Shown: positions 50,016-60,462 of the stretch, piece by piece | Numbering within the stretch: the first letter of the stretch is position 1 | How the letters are laid out: each line of letters opens with the position of its first letter | Origin: Roseovarius sp. S88 | Lineage (GTDB): Bacteria; Pseudomonadota; Alphaproteobacteria; Rhodobacterales; Rhodobacteraceae | Assembly: GCF_037023735.1 (NCBI RefSeq) | Contig: NZ_CP146069.1 | Coordinates: forward strand, 1-64,000 | Length of the DNA: 64,000 bases | Direction: 5' to 3' | The notes under the pieces: model-generated | Databases searched by the model: none | Told to the model about the DNA's origin: nothing | Seen by the model: the letters and a program-made list of their open reading frames with translations, nothing else | Made by a program: the position numbers and the translations under genes

Positions 50016-50154
50016 GTGCCGGTCTCCACCACGCCTGTTAACGAATGTGACCACACTCCGTGATTATGGTGAACAAGAGCTTAAACAAGCCGACCGTACG
50101 TTGTCAGACACCGTAAGGCATGGCACGATGACTGCATTGAACAAGGAGGTTGCC

Positions 50155-53100
50155 ATGCTCCGCCATTTCGCATGTCTGATTTTAATTGCTTTTGTTGCTT
50201 CATTCGCGTCCGCCCAATCCTCAGTTCCAGAAAAACGACAGGTTGTGACCCAAGACACAGACTTTTTCGGCTCTGACCTTGAGCCGTTGTTTGACACCAC
50301 CATCGAGGCCTGTCGTACCGCATGCTTCGCCGACCAGAGTTGCAAGGCCTACACCTTCAATACACGTGCCAACTCTTGTTTCCCCAAAAGCGCGCTGACC
50401 GAAACGCAGGCCTATGAAGGTGCAATTTCCGCGGAAATATTTCAAACCGACGCGCGCATTTTGGAGCGAGCGGGCACCCGTGCAAGTGAACTTTCGTTTC
50501 TGTCGCAAAGTGATTTGAACCAAGCGCGCAAGCTCGCCCTGGACATCGGAGCACGTCACCCGGGCGGTCAATGGGATACCGCCACAATGGTCAACGCCGC
50601 CCAGGATCGGGTCGCGCAGCAAGATTACCTCAACGCCATGCGCTGGATGGGGGCCGCGGTTGCGCGGTCTGATTTGTCTGATCAATGGTCAGAATATGCG
50701 CGCCTGTCGCGTTTGATTGAAACACAAAACGCAAATGACGCGCGTCGCTATGCCCAACAAGCGTTGGAGGCGTCGACCAATGCCTATCTGCGCGGTTTGG
50801 GTGAGCCGGAACGCGTGAATGCGCTATTGAAAATGGCGGATGCGCTGGAAGCGCTCGGGCGTGGTCGCGATATGGTGCCAGTGTTGCGATTGGCAGAGGC
50901 CACGCAGTCACGCGAAGACGTGACGACCGCGCTGGACGCAGCGATTGCGAAATACGGGTTTCGAATTGTGCAACACCGCTCAGATAATGACAGCGCAGTG
51001 CCACGAGTTTGCGCGGAGTTTTCAGAGCCGCTGGTCAAGGCAGGTGTGGATTACACGCCCTTTGTGCGCCTTCCCGACGCTGGTTTGGTGGTTCAAGCTG
51101 ACACTCAGCAAATCTGCATTAGCGGTGTTGAACATGGCGAACGGTATCGTGTCACGTTTCGAGCAGGTCTGCCTGCGGCAAACGGCGAAACCCTGCGCCG
51201 GGATGTCGAGATTGCGCAATATGTTCGCGACCGGAGTCCAAGTGTAGGCTTTGCCGGGCGCGCTTATATTCTCCCCAAGTCGGCAGATGCCGCCCTTCCG
51301 ATTGAAACTGTGAACCTGGAGGAGGTCGATCTGGTTTTGCGCCGGATCAGCGACCGCAACGTGTTGCGCGCCATTCAGGAAAATTACTTTGGCCGACCGC
51401 TCAGCGCTTATGAAGACGCACAATTTGCATCAGATGTCGCCGAAGAGGTCTGGTCAGGGACTGGAGTTGTTCAAAACGAACTGAACCAGTCGATGACTAC
51501 GCGACTGCCGCTTGGCGACGTGATCGCAATGCAAGACCCAGGAGTGTATGCCCTGACCGCGCGCGTGCCCGGGGCAAACACCTATGAAGACCCTGGTGCG
51601 ACCCAGTGGTTTGTATTGACCGATCTAGGTCTGACAACTCTCAAGGGCACTGATGGTCTTCATGTGTTCGTGCGGAAATTAAGTGACGCGACAACCATGG
51701 ATGGCATCAAAGTTACGCTCCTTTCACGCGCCAACCGCGTTCTCGGCGAAAGCAAAACCAATGCAGGAGGCCATGTTGTCTTTGCGCCGGGTCTTGCGCG
51801 CGGGACTGGCGGCGCAGCCCCAGCCATGGTTATCGTCGAACAAGGCGACGAAGACATGGCGTTCCTTTCTCTGACCGACCCGGCCTTTGATCTCTCAGAC
51901 CGCGGCGTCGAAGGACGCCCAGCCGCACCGCCAATTGACCTATTCGCAACAACTGACCGCGGCGCATACCGCACAGGAGAGACAATTCACGTCACGGTCC
52001 TTGCGCGAGATGGCACGGCCAAGGCCATTCCCGATCTGCCGCTAACTGCAATCCTCAAACGCCCTGATGGTGTGGAGTACACTCGCAAAGTGTCTAACCA
52101 AAGCCGAGCGGGCGGATATGTGTTTTCATTTCCGGTCAGTCCATCTGTTCCAAGGGGAACCTGGACGGTTGACCTGTTCGCAGATTCCACCGCAACGCCC
52201 CTTGTCAGCAGAACTGTTCTGGTTGAGGATTTCCTGCCAGAGCGCATTGATTTCGATCTGAGTGTACCCGACGCTTCGATCAAACCAGGTGACGCCGCTC
52301 CGGTATCTATTGCAGCAAAGTACCTATTCGGTGCGCCGGGCGCTGGTCTCAAGGCGGAAGGGTCGGTCACCCTAAGCGCGCTGACGACGCTTGATGATTA
52401 CCCTGGCTATACCTTTGGTCGACATGATGAATGGGTCTCACCTCAGACTACATTTCTTGACGGCGGAGCAACCGATGCCACGGGTAAGCTCGTCCTGAAT
52501 GCAACGCTTCCCAAGACGTCACAAGATGACCGGCCATACGAGGCACAATTTGCCATTTCACTCAAGGAAGGGTCCGGGCGACCCGTTGAGAGACGCGTGA
52601 CCAAAGCACTGGCGCCCTCAGGGCCGATGATTGGCATTCGACCGGACTTTGACGGCGTCGTGCCAGAAAACGGCACCGCACAGTTTGAAGTTATTGGCGT
52701 TGGTTCTGATCTGAAACGTGCGCAAATGAACGTCATCTGGACACTCAACCGTGTTGAGACGCGGTATCAGTGGTATCAGGCATATGGCAACTGGAACTGG
52801 GAACCAATTACGACACGAGAACAGGTCGCCACAGGCACCGCGACCTTGGGCGATGTGCCTCTCGACATCTCAGGTCAGGTCAAATGGGGACGATATGAGC
52901 TTGTCGTGGAGCGCACAGATGGGTCCTATGTGGCGTCTTCTCTGGAGTTTTATGCCGGGTGGTACGCCCCCGCCGATGCCAGCAGCACGCCAGATACGCT
53001 TGAGCTTTCGCTGGATCACAAAAACTACCGCCCTGGAGACACCGCCAACCTGCGCCTTGTTCCTCGGTATGCGGGCACTGCACTGGTCACAGTCATGTCC

Positions 53101-55584
53101 AATCGCGTCATCCACATGGAGGCGTATAACGTTGTTGCTGGTGACAACCTTATACCACTTACGGTCACAGATGAATGGGGCGCCGGAGCTTATGTTACGG
53201 CTCAGGTCATTCGCCCGATGGACGTATCCGTAAATCAAAATCCAGCACGTGCCCTTGGATTGTCCTACGCGCAAATTGATCCCGGCGAAAAGCAGCTGGA
53301 CGTCAGGATCACCGCACCTGATATCACCAAGCCACGTCAAGCGTTGCTGGTAAGAGTTCAAGTCGATGGTGTGCCACAAAACGAAAACGCTTACCTAACT
53401 TTGGCGGCAGTTGACTTGGGCATCTTGAATTTGACCGGGTTTGAAAGTCCCGATCCCTCAGCCCACTATTTCGGCCAGCGCCGCCTTGGTGTCGAAATCC
53501 GTGATCTTTATGGGCGTCTGATAGATGGTATGAACGGGGCAGAAGGACAGGTGCGGTCCGGCGGAGATGCCGGCGCGCAAATGGATCTTCAGTCGCCGCC
53601 GCCCACTGAAGAGCTGGTGTCTTTCTTTACAGGACCGTTGCAAGTCGGAACAGATGGCCGAGCTGAGGTACAATTCGACATTCCCGATTTCAACGGCACG
53701 GTGCGCTTGATGGCTGTGGTCTGGTCTGACACGTCCGTCGGACAGGCTGAAACCGATACGATTATTCGTGATCCAGTTGTGGTCACGGCGTCTTTGCCAA
53801 GGTTCATGGCACCCGGCGACCAGAGCGAAATCTTGTTGGAGATCTCGCATGCCGAAGGGCCTGCCGGCCGCATGGGGCTGGATGTGGTCGCCAAAGGACT
53901 GACCCTGGCCGGTGATGTACCCTCCGGTCTTGATCTCGGAGCGCAGGAGAAATCCGTATTGCGTATTCCAGTGTTGGCCGATGAAACCGGCGACCATGAG
54001 ATTCAGGTGACTCTGACCACACCCGATGGACAACAGCTAACCAAAACTCTGACCCTCGGAGTGCGGTCACTTGATCCTGAGGTTTCCAGGACACGCCGGT
54101 TCTCACTCGCTCCGGGCGACACATTTACTCTCAATGACGAAGTGTTCGCAGGCCTGAAACACGACACCGCCAAGGTGCTCGTGTCATCCGGTGCACTGGC
54201 CAAGCTGGACGCGCCAGGTTTGCTAAGTGCATTGGATCGCTACCCATATGGCTGCACAGAGCAGGTCGTTTCCCAAGCGCTTCCACTTCTTTACTTTCAG
54301 GATATGGCAAACGCGCTGGGTCTTGGCTCCGACGAACAATCCAAGCTGAGGATCACACAATCCATCGAACGCATCCTGGCACGACAGTCCAGCGGAGGTG
54401 GTTTTGGCCTGTGGCGCGCCAGTTCTGGTGATTTCTGGCTCGATGCCTATGTCGCTGACTTCCTGTCTCGGGCGCGCGACGAGGGGTACGCTGTACCAGA
54501 TCACGCCTACACGCTAGCGATGGACAACCTGCGTAATCGGGTCAACTACGCCCCAGATTTTGACAAAGGCGGCGAAGACATTGCCTATGCGCTGATGATT
54601 TTGGCGCGTGAAGGTGCTGCGCGTATGGGTGATCTGCGGTACTATGCAGATGTCAAGGCCGACGCATTGGCCACACCTCTTGCCTTGGCGCAACTTGGTG
54701 CGGCCCTGGCCTACTACGGCGATCAGACCCGTGCAGACCGATTGTTTTCTCTCGCCGTTGCTCGGATCAATCAGACATCAGATATCGAAACGCAGATCTG
54801 GCGCGCAGATTACGGAACGCGACTGAGAGATCGTGCAGGCGTTTTAACGTTGGCCACGGAAGCAGGCAGCAATGTTGCGAACGTCCAAACACTTGCGCAA
54901 AGCCTCGAAGCACCCGGTCCAAACATGTCAACCCAAGAGCAAGCCTGGTCGCTTCTGGCAACGCAAAGCCTTTTGAGAGATCCCGGTGCATCGCAATTGA
55001 CTCTGGATGGTGCGCCAATTGAGAGGGCTCTGATCCGAAAGTTTGACGCTGTTGGAATGGGAAACCACGCAATCACTAACCAGGGCACCTCTGCGACAGA
55101 GATCACTCTGACAACGGTAGGCGTTCCAGATGTGCCGCCAGATGCCGGGGGATACGGATACGCGATTGAGCGCGCCTACTATGATCTTGACGGCCAACCA
55201 ATCGATCCTGCGCAGGTAACGACGGGGGTGCGTCTTGTGACGGTTCTGACTGTGACGCCATTTGAAAAAGGTGAAGCCAGACTGATGGTCAACGATCCGT
55301 TGCCTGCCGGATTTGAAATAGACAACCCCAACCTATTGCGCGCGGGGGATGTCCGCTCATTGAGCTGGCTAGAAGGTGTCCAAACACAGCACACAGAATT
55401 TCGATCAGAGCGGTTTCTGGCCGCGGTGGATTGGAGGTCAGATAAACCGTTCAGACTAGCGTATATCGTGCGCGCCGTCGCCCCGGGGAGCTATCACCAC
55501 CCGGCGGCTTCGGTCGAAGATATGTATCGACCGCATTATCGCGCCAGAACGGCCACCACACGAGTAACGGTCAACAATGAATAA
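50155..55584 (+). CDS. Bacterial alpha-2-macroglobulin family protein with PAN/Apple-like domain
   Basis: 1809 residues with a classical signal peptide (cleavage near ASA-QSS, no lipobox). A Cys-rich PAN/Apple-like module follows (CRTACFADQSCKAYTFNTRANSCFPKS, about residues 50-75). The main body has macroglobulin-type beta domains (DRGAYRTGETIHVTVLARD; NYRPGDTANLRLVPRY) and the thioester motif YPYGCTEQ with Cys1367, Glu1369 and Gln1370. Such proteins trap proteases in the periplasm and protect the cell wall machinery. GGAGG lies 5 bp before ATG 50155; earlier in-frame starts lack this. The stop overlaps the next gene, pbpC, by 8 bp; the A2M/PBP1C pair is a known conserved operon. Confidence 0.92.
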   Translation: MLRHFACLILIAFVASFASAQSSVPEKRQVVTQDTDFFGSDLEPLFDTTIEACRTACFADQSCKAYTFNTRANSCFPKSALTETQAYEGAISAEIFQTDARILERAGTRASELSFLSQSDLNQARKLALDIGARHPGGQWDTATMVNAAQDRVAQQDYLNAMRWMGAAVARSDLSDQWSEYARLSRLIETQNANDARRYAQQALEASTNAYLRGLGEPERVNALLKMADALEALGRGRDMVPVLRLAEATQSREDVTTALDAAIAKYGFRIVQHRSDNDSAVPRVCAEFSEPLVKAGVDYTPFVRLPDAGLVVQADTQQICISGVEHGERYRVTFRAGLPAANGETLRRDVEIAQYVRDRSPSVGFAGRAYILPKSADAALPIETVNLEEVDLVLRRISDRNVLRAIQENYFGRPLSAYEDAQFASDVAEEVWSGTGVVQNELNQSMTTRLPLGDVIAMQDPGVYALTARVPGANTYEDPGATQWFVLTDLGLTTLKGTDGLHVFVRKLSDATTMDGIKVTLLSRANRVLGESKTNAGGHVVFAPGLARGTGGAAPAMVIVEQGDEDMAFLSLTDPAFDLSDRGVEGRPAAPPIDLFATTDRGAYRTGETIHVTVLARDGTAKAIPDLPLTAILKRPDGVEYTRKVSNQSRAGGYVFSFPVSPSVPRGTWTVDLFADSTATPLVSRTVLVEDFLPERIDFDLSVPDASIKPGDAAPVSIAAKYLFGAPGAGLKAEGSVTLSALTTLDDYPGYTFGRHDEWVSPQTTFLDGGATDATGKLVLNATLPKTSQDDRPYEAQFAISLKEGSGRPVERRVTKALAPSGPMIGIRPDFDGVVPENGTAQFEVIGVGSDLKRAQMNVIWTLNRVETRYQWYQAYGNWNWEPITTREQVATGTATLGDVPLDISGQVKWGRYELVVERTDGSYVASSLEFYAGWYAPADASSTPDTLELSLDHKNYRPGDTANLRLVPRYAGTALVTVMSNRVIHMEAYNVVAGDNLIPLTVTDEWGAGAYVTAQVIRPMDVSVNQNPARALGLSYAQIDPGEKQLDVRITAPDITKPRQALLVRVQVDGVPQNENAYLTLAAVDLGILNLTGFESPDPSAHYFGQRRLGVEIRDLYGRLIDGMNGAEGQVRSGGDAGAQMDLQSPPPTEELVSFFTGPLQVGTDGRAEVQFDIPDFNGTVRLMAVVWSDTSVGQAETDTIIRDPVVVTASLPRFMAPGDQSEILLEISHAEGPAGRMGLDVVAKGLTLAGDVPSGLDLGAQEKSVLRIPVLADETGDHEIQVTLTTPDGQQLTKTLTLGVRSLDPEVSRTRRFSLAPGDTFTLNDEVFAGLKHDTAKVLVSSGALAKLDAPGLLSALDRYPYGCTEQVVSQALPLLYFQDMANALGLGSDEQSKLRITQSIERILARQSSGGGFGLWRASSGDFWLDAYVADFLSRARDEGYAVPDHAYTLAMDNLRNRVNYAPDFDKGGEDIAYALMILAREGAARMGDLRYYADVKADALATPLALAQLGAALAYYGDQTRADRLFSLAVARINQTSDIETQIWRADYGTRLRDRAGVLTLATEAGSNVANVQTLAQSLEAPGPNMSTQEQAWSLLATQSLLRDPGASQLTLDGAPIERALIRKFDAVGMGNHAITNQGTSATEITLTTVGVPDVPPDAGGYGYAIERAYYDLDGQPIDPAQVTTGVRLVTVLTVTPFEKGEARLMVNDPLPAGFEIDNPNLLRAGDVRSLSWLEGVQTQHTEFRSERFLAAVDWRSDKPFRLAYIVRAVAPGSYHHPAASVEDMYRPHYRARTATTRVTVNNE

Positions 55585-57640
55585 ACGCCTCTACAGGCAA
55601 AGCTGGCTCTGGCTCAGCTTGCTTGCCATGTCGCTGTTAGCGACAGGGATCATTCGCGGCACCGTGGATCATTGGATTGAGACGACTGAGTTGCCTTCAA
55701 TCCTTCGAGATGTTTCAACCGAAGTGCGCGATCGGGATGGAGCACTGCTTCGGGTTTACACAGTCGAAGATGGGCGCTGGCGTATGGCGGTCACTCCGGA
55801 CGCCGTTGATCCGACTTATGTTGATATGTTGATCGCCTACGAGGACAAACGTTTCTACGATCACAACGGTGTGGACCCGGTCGCCATCCTGCGGTCATTC
55901 GGACAAGCATTGTGGCACGGCAAACTGGTGTCCGGCGGCTCCACCTTAACCATGCAAGTTGCGCGCCTACTGGAAAACTCGGGCACGGGGCGGCTGTCCG
56001 GCAAGCTTCGTCAGATACGTGTGGCGTTGGCACTCGAACGCCAACTGACCAAGACACAGATCCTGCAGCTTTACCTGGAACACGCACCTTTTGGTGGAAA
56101 CCTGGAAGGTGCACGCGCGGCAAGCTACGCGTGGTTTGCCAAGGATCCCAAACGTCTGACACCAGCCGAGGCAGCGCTTTTGGTAGCGTTGCCACAAGCG
56201 CCAGAAGCGAGACGGCCTGATACTTCGCAGGACACTTCACAAAAAGCGCGAGAACGTGTTCTGGCGCGCGCCGAGGAAGCTGGTGTCATATCTCAAAGCG
56301 ATATGCGCACCGCTTTGACGGAACCTCTGCCCAAAATACGGAGAGCGTTCCCCAGCATCGCTCCGCACTTGGCAGACCGCGCCATTCGAGATGATCCAAT
56401 CCTAAAACGCCATGATCTAACACTGCTCAAGTCATTGCAGGTTAGCACGGAAGCCTTGGCACAACGCGCAGTTCGGGACCTTCCTGAGGGAGTATCTATT
56501 GCGATAGTCGTTGCAGATCATACCTCCGGAGAAATCTTAACCTCAGTTGGGTCCGCCGATTATAGTGCAGCCGGTGCGCGGCAAGGATATGTCGACATGA
56601 CCCAAGCATATCGGTCTCCTGGCTCCACTCTGAAACCTTTGATTTACGGGATGGCGTTTGATCGCGGATTGGCGCATCCTCAAACGCTGATTGCGGACAA
56701 GCCAGTCAGTTTTGGCTCTTATGCTCCACAAAATTTTGACGGCGTCTTTCGTGGCGAGCTTACTGTTACCGACGCGTTGCGTCGTTCGCTCAATATTCCG
56801 GTGGTGCTTCTTCTCGATGCACTCGGACCTGCGCATTTTATAGAAGCTTTGCGGATGAGCGGCGTCGCCACAAAACTGCCTGGAGACAAACCAGGGCTTG
56901 CCATTGGCCTGGGCGGTATCGGAATCACTCCAGAAGGCCTGACGCAGCTTTTTGCGATGATCGCCAGGCACGGTGGAGCGCGTCCTCTGCATTGGCGCAA
57001 AGATAATAGCTCTGAAGGCAGCGCAAAAGTTTTGTCCCGCTCTGCTGCTTGGCAAGTTGGCGATATCCTTTCCGGTCTCGCACCGCCACGCGGATTTCAG
57101 TCGCGTCGGCTCGCCTATAAAACCGGTACGTCATACGGGCACCGAGATGCCTGGGCTGTTGGATTTGACGGCCTTCATGTCGCAACCGTTTGGATTGGTC
57201 GACCAGACGGCACGCCTGTTCCAGGCGCCTTTGGAGGTGATCTTGCGGCGCCCGTTTTGTTCGAGGTGTTTCAGAGGATCAAGCCAGAGCAGGATGACCT
57301 GCCACCACCGCCCCCAGAAACGCTTATATTGTCTACTGCTCAGCTGCCTAAACCACTGCGCCGGTTTGTTGGACGTTCGGGGTATTTTGAAACAACGCCA
57401 AACGCGCCAAAGCTGACCTTCCCACCTGATGGCGCGACGCTGGTGTTGGAGGACAATATTCTGACAGTCAAACTGCGCGACGGTGTTGGGCCATTTACTT
57501 GGCTGGCCAATGGAACGCCTGTGAAAACCGGTGAAAGACGACGCGAAACTCAGATCAACGGTTTGAGTGACGGTTATTCGAAGCTCTCGGTCGTCGATGC
57601 CAATGGACAGTCCGCAAGCGTCACCGTCTGGATCGACTAA
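55577..57640 (+). CDS. pbpC: Penicillin-binding protein 1C
   Basis: 687 residues, membrane-anchored by helix 10-28. The glycosyltransferase (GT51) domain shows YEDKRFYDHNGVDP with the catalytic Glu, GGSTLTMQVARLL and LYLEHAPFGGNLEGARAAS. The transpeptidase domain has SPGSTLKP (SxxK), SLN and YKTGTSYGHRDAWAVG (KTG). The C-terminal extension (about 600-687) is the PBP1C-specific beta domain. It polymerises and possibly cross-links peptidoglycan; the coupled alpha-2-macroglobulin probably guards the site against proteases, as proposed for this gene pair. Convergent with the racemase-like gene, 6 bp apart. Confidence 0.93.
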   Translation: MNKRLYRQSWLWLSLLAMSLLATGIIRGTVDHWIETTELPSILRDVSTEVRDRDGALLRVYTVEDGRWRMAVTPDAVDPTYVDMLIAYEDKRFYDHNGVDPVAILRSFGQALWHGKLVSGGSTLTMQVARLLENSGTGRLSGKLRQIRVALALERQLTKTQILQLYLEHAPFGGNLEGARAASYAWFAKDPKRLTPAEAALLVALPQAPEARRPDTSQDTSQKARERVLARAEEAGVISQSDMRTALTEPLPKIRRAFPSIAPHLADRAIRDDPILKRHDLTLLKSLQVSTEALAQRAVRDLPEGVSIAIVVADHTSGEILTSVGSADYSAAGARQGYVDMTQAYRSPGSTLKPLIYGMAFDRGLAHPQTLIADKPVSFGSYAPQNFDGVFRGELTVTDALRRSLNIPVVLLLDALGPAHFIEALRMSGVATKLPGDKPGLAIGLGGIGITPEGLTQLFAMIARHGGARPLHWRKDNSSEGSAKVLSRSAAWQVGDILSGLAPPRGFQSRRLAYKTGTSYGHRDAWAVGFDGLHVATVWIGRPDGTPVPGAFGGDLAAPVLFEVFQRIKPEQDDLPPPPPETLILSTAQLPKPLRRFVGRSGYFETTPNAPKLTFPPDGATLVLEDNILTVKLRDGVGPFTWLANGTPVKTGERRRETQINGLSDGYSKLSVVDANGQSASVTVWID

Positions 57641-57646
57641 CTCACG

Positions 57647-58729
57647 TCAAACCAGATATTTTCCAACGGCCTTCTCGTCCCATTCAAGCCCAAACCCAGG
57701 TCCTTTGGGCGTGAGATGTCCATTCTCGATCTGGTAAGGATCAGCAGCGATAGAGCTTGTAACATCCATCCACTCCAGCAGATGGCAGTTCGGCGTTGCG
57801 GCCAGAACATGGGCGCTCGCCTCTGGGAACAGGTGGCTTGACACTGGCAACGAAGCACCTTGGGCGATTGCAGCTGCCCTCATCCAACCGGTCACGCCGC
57901 CAATCTTGATCAGATCCAGCATCGCGTGATCGCAAATCTCTGCCTGCACCGCGCGTGCAGCGTCATCGGGCAGCCACCAGTTTTCGCCCGTTTGAACCGG
58001 TGTCCGAAGGGCTGCACGCACCGCGCGATGCCCGGCATAATCCTCTGCAAGAACCGGCTCTTCGATCCAATCCAGATAAAATTCCTCTTCAATCCGGCGC
58101 ATCCTTCGAATGGCCTCGGCGGATGAAAAAGCCTGATTGTAATCGAGCATCAGTGCCTTGTCAGACCCCACGATATCCTGTCCGGCTCGCAGGCGCGCAA
58201 GGTCGTTCTCAACCGTCTCGGCCCCAAGCTTGAATTTCAAAGCGTCGAAGCCCTGTTTCAAAGAGAGTTCCACGTCTACAGCATCTCGATCTGGGTCGAA
58301 GAAACCATGGCTGTCATAGCACTTGATTGGCCTTTCTTCGGCACCCAAAACAGCGGCCACAGACATATCTTGGGCTTTGGCACGCGCATCCCAAAACGCG
58401 ACATCAAGCCCGGCCATGGCCATGCCGACGACACCCTGCCGCCCCAGCAAACGAAACATCGCCTCCATTTCGGCAAATCTTGTGACGGGGTCGATGGTCT
58501 TGCCAATCAGCGTGTCGGCAATGTTCTCCACCATTGCCGTCAGCGGACGAAGCGACAAAGGCGTGTATCCAAAGATGTAACTTCTGCCGATGACGCCTTC
58601 CTGAGCGTTTACATCGATCAGCACCAAAGGGGCCTTGTCGATGACAATCTTGGCCGTCGTGATTGGCCGCGACAGAGGCACCATGGCCGGTCGCGCAGAA
58701 ACAGATTTGATCGTTAAGCAATAGGTCAT
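57647..58729 (-). CDS. Mandelate racemase-like enolase-superfamily enzyme
   Basis: 360 residues. It matches Pseudomonas putida mandelate racemase from APLVLIDVNAQEGVIGRSYIFGYTPLSL to the C-terminal KAVGKYLV in my memory of that protein. The catalytic set is all present: KxK (ALKFKLG), metal ligands Asp (MLDYNQ), Glu (WIEEP) and Glu (TGENW), the Asp (MLDLIKIGG)-His (SSHLF) dyad, and the Glu in LLEWMD. A true racemase or a related sugar-acid/hydroxyacid dehydratase are both possible. ATG 58729 with AGAGG upstream is preferred over GTG 58759. No mandelate pathway genes are adjacent. Confidence 0.85.
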   Translation of the reverse strand: MTYCLTIKSVSARPAMVPLSRPITTAKIVIDKAPLVLIDVNAQEGVIGRSYIFGYTPLSLRPLTAMVENIADTLIGKTIDPVTRFAEMEAMFRLLGRQGVVGMAMAGLDVAFWDARAKAQDMSVAAVLGAEERPIKCYDSHGFFDPDRDAVDVELSLKQGFDALKFKLGAETVENDLARLRAGQDIVGSDKALMLDYNQAFSSAEAIRRMRRIEEEFYLDWIEEPVLAEDYAGHRAVRAALRTPVQTGENWWLPDDAARAVQAEICDHAMLDLIKIGGVTGWMRAAAIAQGASLPVSSHLFPEASAHVLAATPNCHLLEWMDVTSSIAADPYQIENGHLTPKGPGFGLEWDEKAVGKYLV

Positions 58730-58804
58730 GCCGAATGCCTCTTGGCCGTAGGTGTCCACACTCTTGCGGGTTCGTTTGTTAAAGTCGAGGCATCAAACAA
58801 AATG

Positions 58805-58831
58805 AAAGCCCCGACAGACCGCCGGGGCTTT
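58805..58831 (-). terminator. Rho-independent terminator after serA
   Basis: AAAGCCCCG (58805-58813) and CGGGGCTTT (58823-58831) form a 9-bp stem with a 9-nt loop. On the minus strand it is followed by CATTTTGTTTG. It lies 22 bp after the serA stop codon. Confidence 0.8.
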
Positions 58832-58852
58832 GAAATCCCAAACACTTAGGGT

Positions 58853-60448
58853 TTAAGCGACGTCGAATTGAAGGGCTCGAATCTGTTGAAAGAGACCAGT
58901 CTCATGCAACTTTGCGATCACCGGGTTCGGCACTGGTGAGTCCACGTACAAAAGCGCAATCGCCTCACCACCTACGGCAGACCGGCCCAGGGTAAAGTTG
59001 GCGATGTTCACATCGTTCTCTCCCATGGTTTGACCCAGCGCCCCGATGATCCCGGGTTCATCGTGGTTCGTCGTATAAAGCATATGGCGCCCAATCTCGG
59101 CATCGATGTTGATGCCTTTGATCTGAATGAACCGAGGTTTACCATCGCTAAACACGGTGCCACCAATTGAGCGCTCACGCTCGGATGTGACCACTGTGAG
59201 CTTGATGTATCCCTCAAACGCACCTGATTTATCCTGGCGCGTGGTGGATATCTTGATGCCCCGTTCTTTGGCGATAAGCGGCGCAGACACCATATTCACC
59301 TCTGGATTTGCCGACTTCATGATCCCAGCGACAGAGGCGCAGGTTAGTGCATCAAGGTTCATGCCACTAACAACACCGTCGTAAAGAATGTTGATGGCCT
59401 TCACAGGTTCATCCGTCATCTGGCCAATGAAGTTGCCCAAGTGATCCGCAAGTTTTATCCAAGGGCCCATGACTTTGGCCTCTTCTGCGGTTACGGACGG
59501 CATGTTCAACGCATTGGTCACAGCACCGGTCAAAAGGTAATCCGACATTTGTTCAGCAACCTGCAGAGCGACGTTTTCCTGCGCCTCGGTTGTAGCCGCT
59601 CCAAGATGCGGGGTGCAGACGACATTTGGCAGATTGAAAAGCGGGTTTTCGGTGGCGGGTTCTTCGGCGAAGACGTCGAATGCAGCGCCGGCCACATGGC
59701 CGGATTTCAGCAACTCGGCCAGCGCCACTTCGTCGACTAGCCCCCCACGGGCGCAGTTCACAATACGGACACCCGGCTTGGTTTTGCCGAGGTTTTCACG
59801 GCTTAGGATGTTGCGTGTTTGATCTGTCAAGGGCACATGAAGCGTGATGAAATCTGCTCTTGCGAGGAGCTCATCAAGTTCGACTTTCTCTACGCCCATC
59901 TGATCAGCCTTTTCCTGACCAAGAAACGGGTCATATGCCAACACCTTCATTTTCAGACCAAGCGCGCGCGCGCAAACGATGCCACCGATGTTCCCAGCTC
60001 CAATCACACCGAGGGTCTTGCCGGTGAGTTCAACGCCCATGAACTTGGATTTTTCCCATTTTCCAGAATGGGTTGAGGCGGAGGCTTCTGGAATTTGACG
60101 CGCCACGGCAAACATCATCGCGATGGCATGTTCGGCGGTGGTGATCATGTTGCCGAAGGGGGTGTTCATCACGATGACGCCCTTCTTGGACGCGGCGTCC
60201 TTGTCGATATTGTCGGTGCCGATGCCTGCACGGCCGATGACTTTGAGGTTGTCGGCGGCGTCCAGGATTTTTGGCGTGACCTTGGTGGCTGAACGGATGG
60301 CAAGCCCATCATATTGCGAGATAATTTCGCGCAGCTTCTCTTTGTCTTTGCCCAAGTCAGGCATGAAATCCACATCTATGCCGCGGTCGCGGAAGATCTG
60401 AACGGCGGTTTCTGAAAGCTTGTCAGAGACGAGTACTTTGGGGGCCAT
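58853..60448 (-). CDS. serA: D-3-phosphoglycerate dehydrogenase
   Basis: 531 residues, the long form of SerA. NAD-binding domain: VIGAGNIGGIVCARALGLKMKVLAYDPF; catalytic features: NCARGGLVDEVALAELL, and TPHLGAATTEAQENVALQVAEQMSDYLLTG with the active-site His. The middle ASB domain and a C-terminal ACT domain (NHDEPGIIGALGQTMGENDVNIANFTLGR) follow, so allosteric control by serine is likely. It makes 3-phosphohydroxypyruvate in serine synthesis. GGAG 6 bp before ATG 60448 decides the start over ATG 60460. An 11-bp tandem repeat separates it from the upstream serC. Confidence 0.96.
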   Translation of the reverse strand: MAPKVLVSDKLSETAVQIFRDRGIDVDFMPDLGKDKEKLREIISQYDGLAIRSATKVTPKILDAADNLKVIGRAGIGTDNIDKDAASKKGVIVMNTPFGNMITTAEHAIAMMFAVARQIPEASASTHSGKWEKSKFMGVELTGKTLGVIGAGNIGGIVCARALGLKMKVLAYDPFLGQEKADQMGVEKVELDELLARADFITLHVPLTDQTRNILSRENLGKTKPGVRIVNCARGGLVDEVALAELLKSGHVAGAAFDVFAEEPATENPLFNLPNVVCTPHLGAATTEAQENVALQVAEQMSDYLLTGAVTNALNMPSVTAEEAKVMGPWIKLADHLGNFIGQMTDEPVKAINILYDGVVSGMNLDALTCASVAGIMKSANPEVNMVSAPLIAKERGIKISTTRQDKSGAFEGYIKLTVVTSERERSIGGTVFSDGKPRFIQIKGINIDAEIGRHMLYTTNHDEPGIIGALGQTMGENDVNIANFTLGRSAVGGEAIALLYVDSPVPNPVIAKLHETGLFQQIRALQFDVA

Positions 60449-60462
60449 TTTGGGCTCCATTT

